NCBI GenBank assembly: GCA_903884455.1
Contig: CAISEW010000003.1
Location: forward strand, 105,313-153,308
Direction of reading: 5' to 3'
DNA length: 47,996 nucleotides
Origin: an uncultured Chloroflexota bacterium
Lineage (GTDB): Bacteria; Chloroflexota; Dehalococcoidia; GIF9; AB-539-J10
In this document: positions 33,655-41,402 of the stretch, piece by piece
Numbering within the stretch: position 1 is the stretch's first letter
How the letters are laid out: every line of letters begins with the position of its first letter
Position numbers and translations under genes: made by a program
The notes under the pieces: model-generated
What the model saw: only the letters and a program-made list of their open reading frames with translations
Databases searched by the model: none
Told to the model about the DNA's origin: nothing

Positions 33655-36240
33655 TCATCCAATAATCTTTATCGCGTAATTTGTTATGACACCGCCCGGC
33701 CCCAGCTCGCTGCGAAACTGGAGAAGCATATATGACATGGTAAAGCCATCGGTTCCAGTGGGAACGTTTATCTGAGCCGAGACATCCATTGGCTTCAAGA
33801 TTTGGCTAGCCCAGGTGACAAAGAACTGGTCTATATCTATCCCTGCGTCGGTCGGCAGGCTAATCGAGTTGCCGTTCCAGACGTCGGGTAATACCGTACC
33901 ATCGGGTAGCGCGACGCCATTCACTTTGAAGCGGTCCTTACAGTAGCAGTTGCCAGAGGAGCCGTCGGCTTTGTCCCCCTCACCCACCATAACGGTGATT
34001 CGCGCAGCATTCGTTTCGCCCGGGGTTTGTGGCGGCACCAGAAAGCCGCTGACGGTGCCGCCGGCGTTGCCGTCATTATCCCAGTCGGGATCCGTAAGTG
34101 GACAGCTCGAGCCCCCGTTCCAGCCGAAGAAGAAATGAAAACCCGCGGTGTCGATATCGTAGAGATAAAACTGATGATTGTACACCGAAGCGCAGTGGTA
34201 GAGGATTAACAGCGACCAGCCGGCATGCGCGGCGGTGTACCGTGTGGCCGGGTTCGAGCTCGGTGCCGGAGTGCCCAGAGGGTAGCCGGTGGAGCCACCG
34301 CCCGTAGCAAAGCTGAATAAATAGGTCGGGTCTGCCTGATTAGGCGCTGCCACATGGCCGAGGGTATAGGTGCCGGCGCCGTTGGAGGCGATGGTGCCGT
34401 TGCCTATCCACGCCTCCAGCAGGTTGGTAACATCAGCCTTGCACGTGTAGTACCATGTCCCTTCATATCCTGTGCCAGGGAACGCGTCGGGGTACAGGGT
34501 CTGCCAGTCGTGCGTCGTGACGAGGGTGTCAGTGCTGCTGCCACCCTTGAAATATACTTTGTTGACGCGAGAGGTATTCTCAACCAGGACTTGCAGGTCT
34601 GCCTGCGTGGGAGCATTTGGGTACTTTAAGGTGGAACCCCAAGCTGCTACGGCATAGACCTGAGTCAGCCTGATGGTCGGAGAGGCATCGTTAGAAGAAA
34701 CTCCGAAACTTTGCAACGCATTAGACCCGACGCCGTTTATATCATCTTTCGTCCACGCACTATTTGTTCTGGGGTTCGTCGTCCAGGTATAGCTGATGGT
34801 GCCATAGCTGGACGGCACTTCAGTGTATGTGCCGTAATAATCGTTTCCACCTACCTTAATCCACGGCCGCATAGTGTTGGTTCCGGAGCTAGAGTCCCTT
34901 GCCACCAGAGATACCGTCAGGCTTTTTATTACCTCGCCAGTTGGCACGTTAACGTTGAAAGCCGGGAAGCTAAACAGGGCAGAACCACTGGTTGTGCCAT
35001 GCAACAAGTAGGTAGTATCACCATCATGCGCACCCACTTCGTCCACATAGCTGTACATATTCGTGGTCTTGTCCCATGTCCCGCTGCGAGAGATATCACC
35101 CGACGGGTAGCGAGTCTGGCTTCCGGAGTTTGGTGGGTTATAGGTGTTCCAGTCTATCCAGCCCGTCCAGTAGAGGTAAGCGGCGTCAATCGTGGCGTCT
35201 GACGGGATGCCCAGGGTATCATCAACATCGTTGGTGGCGATTGTGGCTGGGGTGGACCTGTAAAGCAGGTAATGGATGTTATCCGGAGGATTCTCCATGC
35301 CTCCGATGAGGCTGTTGCCGGTGCCATAGTAATCGCCTGATACGGCAGACTTGAGTTTGCGGAACTTGGTTTTGCCACCATAGGCATCAATCCGGATTCC
35401 GCCGGCTACCGACACAATCTTATAAAGCCGGATAGTGTCATCCCAGCTATAATGATAAGTAGTACCGGGAACCCCCGTGGTATCAACCCAGGAAGCCACA
35501 AGCTCGGGAATCTGCCCCTGCGGTCCCGTGTATTTGAAGGTGAATATTTTCACCAGCGGGTTGCCAGAACTACCACCGGTAAACTGACTAAGAAGAGGCG
35601 GAGAGGTAAAGTTCCAGACCACAGCACAGCCGCCGTTACTGATGGAAATAGTCGGGGCGCGGTACCATGTTTGGCCCTGAAGGCTGCAACTGCCGCTATA
35701 TTCGGTATACTCGAAGCCGGAGGACAGCCATACCCCTAGCGTCTTTACAGTCAGGGCATTCGAGCCCTGCCAGTAATAAACTATCTTGACGTCGTATGTG
35801 GAGGCGGCGGCGTCAGGATAGCCGATTATCATCAGCTTCTCATCACCAATAATTTGTTGCGCTGTTGTAGAATTTGGGGCAGATATACTCGTGGGAAGCC
35901 AGAAATTATGAATAGTAACAGTCACATTTTTGCCGTTTACAAATAATTTATACGGATAGGTATAGTTGGAAAAAAAGTCATACTGGTTATAGCCGACACT
36001 GCTGAGTAAGTCATCCATGGTGTCATACCTTATGCGCCACATGGCATCCTCAACACCGGCATCGGCGGCATAAATCTCACAATCCTTCTGTTCATAGACT
36101 CGACCAGTTGCAATGCCGGTGCGCATAAAACTCAGAGTGGGCGTGACGATAAGCGTGCCTATAAGGAGCAGGAGCAGGGTAAGGATCAGTGCCTGCCCCT
36201 TTTCATCTCTTGCTAATCTTTTCACGGCAATTTTCCTCAC
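33655..36240 (-). CDS. Large PilX-like pilus protein with adhesin-type ectodomain
   Basis: 861 residues. The N-terminus DEKGQALILTLLLLLIGTLIVTPTLSF is a PilX/GspK-like membrane helix preceded by a possible prepilin-type site (EKG|QALIL). A very large Ser/Thr/Gly/Tyr-rich exterior part follows; near 640-780 the run AAHAGWSLLILYHCASVYNH, a VSGFLVPP segment and VMVGEGDKADGSS resemble DUF3344-type adhesin modules. Minor pilins are usually below 250 residues, so this one is unusual. The gene looks more GC-rich than its neighbours. Start GTG 36240 is weakly supported. It may present a binding tip on the pilus (inference). Confidence 0.75.
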   Translation of the reverse strand: MRKIAVKRLARDEKGQALILTLLLLLIGTLIVTPTLSFMRTGIATGRVYEQKDCEIYAADAGVEDAMWRIRYDTMDDLLSSVGYNQYDFFSNYTYPYKLFVNGKNVTVTIHNFWLPTSISAPNSTTAQQIIGDEKLMIIGYPDAAASTYDVKIVYYWQGSNALTVKTLGVWLSSGFEYTEYSGSCSLQGQTWYRAPTISISNGGCAVVWNFTSPPLLSQFTGGSSGNPLVKIFTFKYTGPQGQIPELVASWVDTTGVPGTTYHYSWDDTIRLYKIVSVAGGIRIDAYGGKTKFRKLKSAVSGDYYGTGNSLIGGMENPPDNIHYLLYRSTPATIATNDVDDTLGIPSDATIDAAYLYWTGWIDWNTYNPPNSGSQTRYPSGDISRSGTWDKTTNMYSYVDEVGAHDGDTTYLLHGTTSGSALFSFPAFNVNVPTGEVIKSLTVSLVARDSSSGTNTMRPWIKVGGNDYYGTYTEVPSSYGTISYTWTTNPRTNSAWTKDDINGVGSNALQSFGVSSNDASPTIRLTQVYAVAAWGSTLKYPNAPTQADLQVLVENTSRVNKVYFKGGSSTDTLVTTHDWQTLYPDAFPGTGYEGTWYYTCKADVTNLLEAWIGNGTIASNGAGTYTLGHVAAPNQADPTYLFSFATGGGSTGYPLGTPAPSSNPATRYTAAHAGWSLLILYHCASVYNHQFYLYDIDTAGFHFFFGWNGGSSCPLTDPDWDNDGNAGGTVSGFLVPPQTPGETNAARITVMVGEGDKADGSSGNCYCKDRFKVNGVALPDGTVLPDVWNGNSISLPTDAGIDIDQFFVTWASQILKPMDVSAQINVPTGTDGFTMSYMLLQFRSELGPGGVITNYAIKIIG

Positions 36241-36278
36241 TTCAGCTCGCTATTATACCAGATATTAGGTGTTTCCTT

Positions 36279-36350
36279 CATAACTCCCCCGCCTGCCAAA
36301 GAATTTGTTCGGCGGGCAGGCCTTGCCCCTCTTATCTTAAGAGGGGTACC
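36279..36350 (-). repeat. Family B left part with the 33-nt GC module
   Basis: The reverse complement of 36279-36350 matches the 27114 copy through GCAAGG, the module (36288-36320) and GGAGTTATG; the right half of the element is absent. It lies just upstream of the PilX-like gene. A partial family C run is at 36429-36461. Confidence 0.8.
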
Positions 36351-36488
36351 TGTTACTAGATAACAGTATAGCGTAATCATCCTTAGCGTCAATAGCCCGT
36401 TAGTACTGGCATTGACCTACCGCATATAAGTAGTCAAGAGTCAGGAGCCAGTAGTCAGCCGCCTAGATTTGAAATTCCCACAAATTAC

Positions 36489-36740
36489 CTATTTGTACAC
36501 ATCTCCCCTCGGAGATATCCTGAACACTAGCACAGTTTTATTAAACTTTGTAAATAGCACCCTGTACCTACCCACCCTGATCCTGTAAACATCCTTTTCA
36601 CCTTGTACAGGCTTTAAATCCAGCTCTAAACCTTCAGATAATCTAAGAAGAGCAATATCAACCAAGCTCTTGTATTCCTTGGGTAGCTTCTTATACTGCT
36701 TGGCTGCTTCTCTGGAAAACTTTATTTCAAATCTTCCCAA
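36489..36740 (-). CDS. RelE/ParE-family toxin
   Basis: 83 residues: FEIKFSREAAKQYKKLPKEYK at the N-terminus and YRIRVGRYRVLFTKFNKTVLVFRISPRGDVYK at the C-terminus, the standard RelE/ParE beta-sheet pattern. RelE relatives cut mRNA on the ribosome and ParE relatives poison gyrase; which applies is not clear. Start TTG 36740 lies inside the antitoxin gene (19-nt overlap), so translation is coupled. Confidence 0.9.
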   Translation of the reverse strand: MGRFEIKFSREAAKQYKKLPKEYKSLVDIALLRLSEGLELDLKPVQGEKDVYRIRVGRYRVLFTKFNKTVLVFRISPRGDVYK

Positions 36741-36925
36741 TTGATAATCTCACCTTTCTCATGCTCCTTTAAAGCTTCCTTATACGATGTCTCTTCTTCA
36801 TCAGTTAAAGGAGAGGTATCACTTTGGATTAACATTTTTGAAAATATTTCCATTAGAATATTTTCAGGTAATCCTTTAAGCATCGCTATAATGCTATCTT
36901 CAGATATCGAGACTGTCTTTGCCAT
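36722..36925 (-). CDS. Antitoxin partner of the RelE-like toxin
   Basis: 67 residues, acidic C-terminus (DEEETSYKEALKEHEKGEIINWEDLK). The short MAKTVSISEDSIIAMLKGLPE start is not a clear DNA-binding fold. It is called an antitoxin because it overlaps the toxin gene, is of typical size, and ends in the acidic helix that usually wraps the toxin. A strong GGAGGTG precedes ATG 36925. Confidence 0.82.
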   Translation of the reverse strand: MAKTVSISEDSIIAMLKGLPENILMEIFSKMLIQSDTSPLTDEEETSYKEALKEHEKGEIINWEDLK

Positions 36926-37021
36926 TTTCCACCTCCATTTGTAGAAATATTATACCATTTCTATCTGTCTCCGCTGTATTTCCTTCAGCCCGTAGGGGTG
37001 GGACTTGTCCCCACCCAGGGC

Positions 37022-37180
37022 GGCGTGGCAATCTATATTGCCCCCACCGAAATTGCTTCGGCACTGTCGTGCCTCGCAACGACAGGGGGGATGTCATTGC
37101 GAGCGACCTGCCCGCCGCTTGCCTTCGCTGAAGCTTTAGCGCAAGCAGGCACAGCTATGGCAGGCGGGAGCGTGGCAATC
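37022..37180. repeat. Family A pieces, one with an enlarged GC module
   Basis: 37022-37084 is the right half (GTGGCAATCT, centre, AATTGCTTCG, arm GGCACTGTCGTGCC, TCGCAACGACA). 37092-37180 is a left half with TGTCATTGCGAG, CGA and a 62-nt module (37107-37168), which is the 30-nt module plus a 32-nt nested palindrome at its tip (CGCTGAAGCTTTAGCG). Confidence 0.82.
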
Positions 37181-37217
37181 CCCTTGGCTAAATTCCAAAT
37201 TCCAAAACCCAAATTTC

Positions 37218-37451
37218 TCAGGAAAGATTTTGCCACTCCGGCAAGGAAATCTTCCTTCCCATAATCTGTTCCGCTTCCTTGAGAAGTGCCTTGAGCTGGG
37301 GCACAGAATATTCAGCATTGTTGGGAATAGCCAGGGTATGCGTCCCATAACGCATATAAAAGTGATGCCCACCTGGCTCAGGTGGGCTAAAACCTAATCC
37401 AACTAATTTCCTTACAAAAACTCTTCGTTTACACGGTGCCCATTTAGCCAC
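37218..37451 (-). CDS. HicA-family toxin
   Basis: 77 residues. RRVFVRKLVGLGFSPPEPGGHHFYMRY fits the HicA dsRNA-binding-like fold with the catalytic His in GGHHF, followed by HTLAIPNNAEYSVPQLKALLKEAE. HicA toxins cut mRNA. GTG 37451 overlaps the last codons of hicB by 8 nt. Confidence 0.85.
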   Translation of the reverse strand: MAKWAPCKRRVFVRKLVGLGFSPPEPGGHHFYMRYGTHTLAIPNNAEYSVPQLKALLKEAEQIMGRKISLPEWQNLS

Positions 37452-37707
37452 GGGCTACAGTTTCCTCAAGCATTGGTATGCCCTTGTTTAAGTCGAGTCC
37501 ATCTATAACAGGCAAGTGGTCACCATGCCTTATCTTGACCAGTAGCCACCCTTCGAGAACCGATCTCAGCTCAATTTGGCACTGATAAAGCGTTTCACCA
37601 AAAGCAATTGTCCCATGGCATTCAGGAATCTTGCCGCAATAGGTACCATCTTCCAGCTTCTCATACATAGCTTTGCTCATCGCTCGCTCAACGTACTCGG
37701 TCAGCAT
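37444..37707 (-). CDS. HicB-family antitoxin
   Basis: 87 residues from ATG 37707, chosen because GGAGGG lies just upstream; a longer frame to 37827 runs into a family A repeat. The partial RNase H-like HicB fold is seen in YEKLEDGTYCGKIPECHGTIAFGETLYQCQIELRSVLEGWLL. No C-terminal DNA-binding domain is visible. The antitoxin-first order and overlap with hicA are common in such modules. Confidence 0.85.
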   Translation of the reverse strand: MLTEYVERAMSKAMYEKLEDGTYCGKIPECHGTIAFGETLYQCQIELRSVLEGWLLVKIRHGDHLPVIDGLDLNKGIPMLEETVARG

Positions 37708-37788
37708 GATTATCCCTCCACAGGAATTATATATAAGCCAGCGAACACTGTCAAAAGAAGCTGTTACAAGTGTAAGTGAAGAATCACG

Positions 37789-38031
37789 CCGAGATTGCTT
37801 CGGCACTATCGTGCCTCGCAACGACAAGGAGGGACGTCATTGCGAGCGACCTGCCCGCCGCTTGCCTTCGCTGAAGCTTTAGCGCAAGCAGGCACAGCTA
37901 TGGCAGGCGGGAGCGAAGCAATCTCTGATTGCCCCCATCGAGATTGCTTCGGCACTATCATGCCTCGCAACGACAAGGGGGGGGTGTCATTGCGAGGAGC
38001 CGCAGGCGACGAAGCAATCTCGCCGCGGTGT
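37789..38031. repeat. Three family A elements filling the hicB-DUF104 gap
   Basis: 37789-37826 is a right half with GGCACTATCGTGCC. 37836-37975 is a full copy with the 62-nt enlarged GC module (37850-37911). 37985-38031 is a left half with arm GGAGCCGCAGGCGACG. The rest of the 410-nt gap shows nothing I recognise. Confidence 0.82.
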
Positions 38032-38117
38032 GTGGCGAAGGGCATAAAAAATGGAGCCGCCCTCATTTTACTTTGACATTCAGTCCCGGTTCTTGCTACG
38101 CTTCCATAAAGGCGATA

Positions 38118-38336
38118 ATGATGCCGCAAAGGATTCACGTAATCTACGAAAACGGGGTTCTCAAGCCGCTGGGCAAAGTGGATATTGCTGAACACCGGAC
38201 ATTAGAAATCCTCGTTCTCGAAGACGACTTGCCCTTGTCTGTTATCGGCCGGGTGGCAGAGCAAGGTGGCAGCTACGATTTCCTGCACCATGCTGCTGAG
38301 GACATTTACAGTGCTGATGATAGAGAGGCAGTCTAA
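38118..38336 (+). CDS. DUF104-family antitoxin
   Basis: 72 residues: RIHVIYENGVLKPLGKVDIAEHRTLEILVLEDD is the DUF104 beta-sheet core, and DIYSADDREAV the usual C-terminus. Tandem ATGs at 38118 and 38121. DUF104 proteins are antitoxins, usually of PIN-domain toxins; here the overlapping partner is PemK/MazF-like. Confidence 0.8.
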   Translation: MMPQRIHVIYENGVLKPLGKVDIAEHRTLEILVLEDDLPLSVIGRVAEQGGSYDFLHHAAEDIYSADDREAV

Positions 38337-38700
38337 GCGCAAGCCAGAAGCTGTGCTCGAACGCGGAGATATTGTTCTTGTCCCTTTTCCCTTTACCGAC
38401 CTGACCACTGAGAAGTTGCGGCCAGCAGTTATAATATCTGTGAACCCGCGGAGAATTGATGTTATCATCGCTTTTATCTCTTCCGTAGTCTCTCACGGAG
38501 AACTATCTGAAACTGATTATCTGCTGCACCAGGACAATCCTGATTTTGTCAAAACGGGTCTCAAGAAAACCTCGACTTTCAGAATGAGAAAATTGCTGAC
38601 CATCGAGCGAAGTAGAATCATTCGCCGTCTCAGCAGAGTCAGCCCTGCTATCCAGAAAGAACTGGACATAAGGCTAAGGCAGGCTGTTGGCCTGCAGTGA
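38317..38700 (+). CDS. PemK/MazF-family toxin
   Basis: 127 residues from ATG 38317, overlapping the DUF104 gene by 20 nt. RGDIVLVPFPFTDLTTEKLRPAVIIS is the MazF/PemK N-terminal signature; STFRMRKLLTIERSRIIRRLSRVS is the later conserved part. These toxins are sequence-specific endoribonucleases. Third toxin-antitoxin pair within 2.3 kb. Confidence 0.88.
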   Translation: MIERQSKRKPEAVLERGDIVLVPFPFTDLTTEKLRPAVIISVNPRRIDVIIAFISSVVSHGELSETDYLLHQDNPDFVKTGLKKTSTFRMRKLLTIERSRIIRRLSRVSPAIQKELDIRLRQAVGLQ

Positions 38701-38820
38701 TGCATCCACCCTGCCTTTGCAGGGAGCCCTGACGAGCGAGGGCGACAAAGGAATCCCATTGACTAGATTCCAAATTTCAAAATTCAAATGACAAATCTTA
38801 AGCCAAGTAGTAGCAACAAG

Positions 38821-38870
38821 AATACAGAATCCAGTAGTGAAATCTTCTGACTACTGACTACTGTCTACTA
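38821..38870. repeat. Family C repeat fragment
   Basis: CAGAATCCAGTAGTGAAATC followed by TTCTGACTACTGACTACTG; related to the copies at 25799 and 45309. Confidence 0.55.
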
Positions 38871-38917
38871 ATTTCGGGATTTGGATTTCTTGGATACTGC
38901 AGGGGTGGGGCTTCGCC

Positions 38918-39220
38918 CTAGACCCACATCATACCAGGCATCATCATCATCCTGTATGTCGTCACCCTGGGCTCTTCTATTAGAAGTGTTTCAGCTTGCA
39001 GGAGCAGTTCTTGCGTTATACTTGATTGTGCCCATAACTTCCAGTCATCAAGACTCTCCCATGTGCTTACCATGGCGACGACAGAGGCATTCTCCTCGCT
39101 GACAAGATTCTCGATGCCTTTGAAGCCCTGATATTGCGTAGCATGCGACTTGAGCTTGAGCAATATCGGCTCCAGGTCCCTGTCCCCCCTCACCTTGCAT
39201 CCTACTATACCCTTTATCAT
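38918..39220 (-). CDS. Antibiotic biosynthesis monooxygenase (ABM)-fold protein
   Basis: 100 residues with the dimeric ferredoxin-like ABM pattern: KGIVGCKVRG, LKSHATQYQGFKGIENL, ASVVAMVSTWESLDDWKLWAQS. Family members include small heme-degrading or quinol monooxygenases; no function can be assigned here. A near-perfect AAAGGAGG precedes ATG 39220. It sits alone in the toxin-antitoxin and repeat island inside the pilus region. Confidence 0.78.
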   Translation of the reverse strand: MIKGIVGCKVRGDRDLEPILLKLKSHATQYQGFKGIENLVSEENASVVAMVSTWESLDDWKLWAQSSITQELLLQAETLLIEEPRVTTYRMMMMPGMMWV

Positions 39221-39362
39221 TCCGCCTCCTTTGTGCTCTTGCCTGCATAAGCTCCGCAGGGGCGGGGCTCGTCCCCGGCCGAGATACTTCCTATCATCAT
39301 AATTATAGCACAGTCAACAAGCTTCAACTGCAAAGACGGGGGCGTCTTTGCGTGGCCAATTT

Positions 39363-39413
39363 CCTCTCCCTTGACCTGCTCGCCGTATGACTTCAGCAGG
39401 CGAGTGGGAGAGG
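39363..39413. repeat. CCTCTCCC/GGGAGAGG palindrome with a variant GC module
   Basis: CCTCTCCC and GGGAGAGG enclose TTGA and a 30-nt module (39375-39404) with arms CCTGCTCGCC and AGCAGGCGAG. The geometry equals the module in families A and B, but with one left-arm and two right-arm changes. Confidence 0.7.
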
Positions 39414-39446
39414 ATTAAGGTGAGAGTGAATTGTAAGGACTTTGCG

Positions 39447-39746
39447 AGTGAGGCGCGGCAATCTCTATTGCCCCACCGAGATTGCGGAGCCTGTTCCGAA
39501 GCGTAAGCGAGGAATCTCGCTTCTCACAATGACAAGGGGGTGGTGTCATTGCGAACACCTGAAAGGTGCGTGGCAATCTCTACTGCCCCACCGAGATTGC
39601 TTCGTCCCGATAAATCAGGACTCGCAATGACAGAAGGGGGGATGTCATCTTGAGCCCTTTCCATTTTGTCATTGCGAGCGAAGCGTGGCAATCTCTATTG
39701 CCCCCACCGAGATTGCTTCGGCTGACTTCGCCAGCCTCGCAATGAC
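39447..39746. repeat. Three family A elements before the PilW-like gene
   Basis: 39447-39534 has arm CGGAGCCTGTTCCG and a variant end. 39544-39632 has first arm GAACACCTGAAAGGTGCG. 39667-39746 has TGTCATTGCGAGCGAAGCGTGGCAATC without any module and second arm GGCTGACTTCGCCAGCC; it is the empty-site counterpart of the copies at 29.5 and 37 kb. A diverged family D stretch follows at 39768-39835. Confidence 0.82.
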
Positions 39747-39924
39747 GAGGGTGTTATTGCTCTAAACTGTTTTGGACATTCGTATTTTGGGCTTTGATAT
39801 TGTTTGGGATTTGGTGCTTGGGATTCAGGATTTCCCCCTCAAGGCCTGGGAGTCAGGATTTCCTACCTTCTGCCCTTTAATCATCCTCACGGGTAGGGCA
39901 GGGAGGCTATGCAACACACGGTTA

Positions 39925-40818
39925 TTATGAGACTGGTTTGGGCACAACTATATATGTCCTCGTTTCATTCTCTTGTTGCTGACCGGCGCCTGCTGTGGCT
40001 GTTACCGTGAGGATAAGCCCATTAGCGCTACTGAGCGTAGCAGGATTTGCACCGCTATCTACGGTTATGGCAGCAGTGGCAGCCTTAGTTTCGGACGTCC
40101 AGCTACCTTTTGTGTTAGAACTAGTGGCAGTAACTGTAATAGTGTCCCCAGTGGTGTTTGTTGTCCAGGTATAGCCGCCCGTAACTGAGACATAGGTAGC
40201 GTTGCCAGTTTTGGTGAGCGAGACGCTGCCACTAACAATTATGCTGCCGCTGTCAGATGTCGCCCCACCGGTAATCTTGAACGCATCACCAACATCAGGC
40301 AAGCTAAAGGCACTGCCACCACTAATTTGACAATTAGTTTTAGTTGTGTTGGAAATAAACGCAAACACAGGAATCTTACCAGTTTTCACTGAATTAAAGA
40401 CATCATTGACATAATAACTCCCCCTGAGACCAGAGCTAGTCAGGTTAAACACAACTTTCTGCTTTTGACTCGTGTCAAAATCGATCCAGCACATGATAAG
40501 GGGGAAACCTGAAACTCCAGTTATCGTCGTGTTTTGAGCCGAGTAGTCATAGAAGCTAACCCAATAGCCAGCCTCCTGCACTTGCCTGACAACAGCCATA
40601 TGGTGAGAGCTACGGCTACTCCCGGTAAATATCTGGGAAATAACCATGGTAACAGCTGCGGCGATAAGACCGACAATAGCGATACCTACCATTAGCTCAA
40701 GTATAGTAAAACCCTTCTGGCCTTTCTTTAGCTTTTTCATCTTCATTTGTTTAAGATTCAGCCGCGACCCTACAGAAATTCCCAATCTCAAGCTCCCATT
40801 TATAATTTGGGATTTCAT
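39925..40818 (-). CDS. PilW-like minor prepilin
   Basis: 297 residues from ATG 40818, or about 271 to 273 if ATG 40746 or 40740 is used. Prepilin site GQKG|FTILELMVGIAIVGLIAAAVTMVISQIF, then a large beta-rich domain with many Ser/Thr/Gly. The first 24 codons look like family D filler sequence, so the inner start is attractive, but the ribosome site (GAGGT) fits the outer one. It follows the PilV-like gene by 24 nt. Confidence 0.85.
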   Translation of the reverse strand: MKSQIINGSLRLGISVGSRLNLKQMKMKKLKKGQKGFTILELMVGIAIVGLIAAAVTMVISQIFTGSSRSSHHMAVVRQVQEAGYWVSFYDYSAQNTTITGVSGFPLIMCWIDFDTSQKQKVVFNLTSSGLRGSYYVNDVFNSVKTGKIPVFAFISNTTKTNCQISGGSAFSLPDVGDAFKITGGATSDSGSIIVSGSVSLTKTGNATYVSVTGGYTWTTNTTGDTITVTATSSNTKGSWTSETKAATAAITVDSGANPATLSSANGLILTVTATAGAGQQQENETRTYIVVPKPVS

Positions 40819-40842
40819 TTCTGACCTCTCTATACCCCTCCG

Positions 40843-41382
40843 TCATCGGTTTACCTTATAGGCCTCCAATGTGATGTTGGCGCCGTTAGCCCAGTAAGGA
40901 TTTGTGTTAACAAAGGTATATATTATCTTATCCTGGTTGGCCGGATCCTTGTGCTTAATCACCAGCGCTATCTTCTGAAGTCCATCATCCTTGCCTGCTG
41001 GCTTATTATTTTGGCTATCCCAGGGTATACCCACTATATTCGCACTAATTACAATAGTACTGCTGTTGCTCGCAACGCTCCAAATCGAGTAACCCTGAGG
41101 GATGTTGCCAATTTTTTGATAGGTGGGTAGTGTCAGCAACGACCCAGTGCTGTTATAACCCTGACCTTTGATATACTCCATCTGCATTCTGGCCAGGCTT
41201 TCGGCAGTGGTTCGCTCATCGGCAAGAGAGACAGTCTTCGAGGTAGTAGATAGGGCGCCTAAAATGGCGACAACAACTATCCCAATAAGGGCTATGGCTA
41301 TCAGTGCCTCAATCAGAACGAAGCCCCGGGAGCTGCCTGGAAAAGCTCTCCTTACTTTACTACTCAGTCTTACCCTTTTCAT
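40843..41382 (-). CDS. PilV-like minor prepilin
   Basis: 179 residues from ATG 41382 (GGGGA upstream). The longer open frame to 41523 is rejected because it translates a family A repeat. Prepilin site SSRG|FVLIEALIAIALIGIVVVAILGAL, then KTVSLADERTTAESLARMQMEYIKGQGY, typical for PilV/GspI-like minor pilins. Same strand as pilC and pilB. Confidence 0.86.
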   Translation of the reverse strand: MKRVRLSSKVRRAFPGSSRGFVLIEALIAIALIGIVVVAILGALSTTSKTVSLADERTTAESLARMQMEYIKGQGYNSTGSLLTLPTYQKIGNIPQGYSIWSVASNSSTIVISANIVGIPWDSQNNKPAGKDDGLQKIALVIKHKDPANQDKIIYTFVNTNPYWANGANITLEAYKVNR

Positions 41383-41402
41383 TTCCCCGCATTTCCCCAT
41401 AC

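Noticed and set aside
37708-37827. Upstream extension of HicB
   Set aside because: It runs into family A repeat sequence; ATG 37707 has GGAGGG at proper distance.
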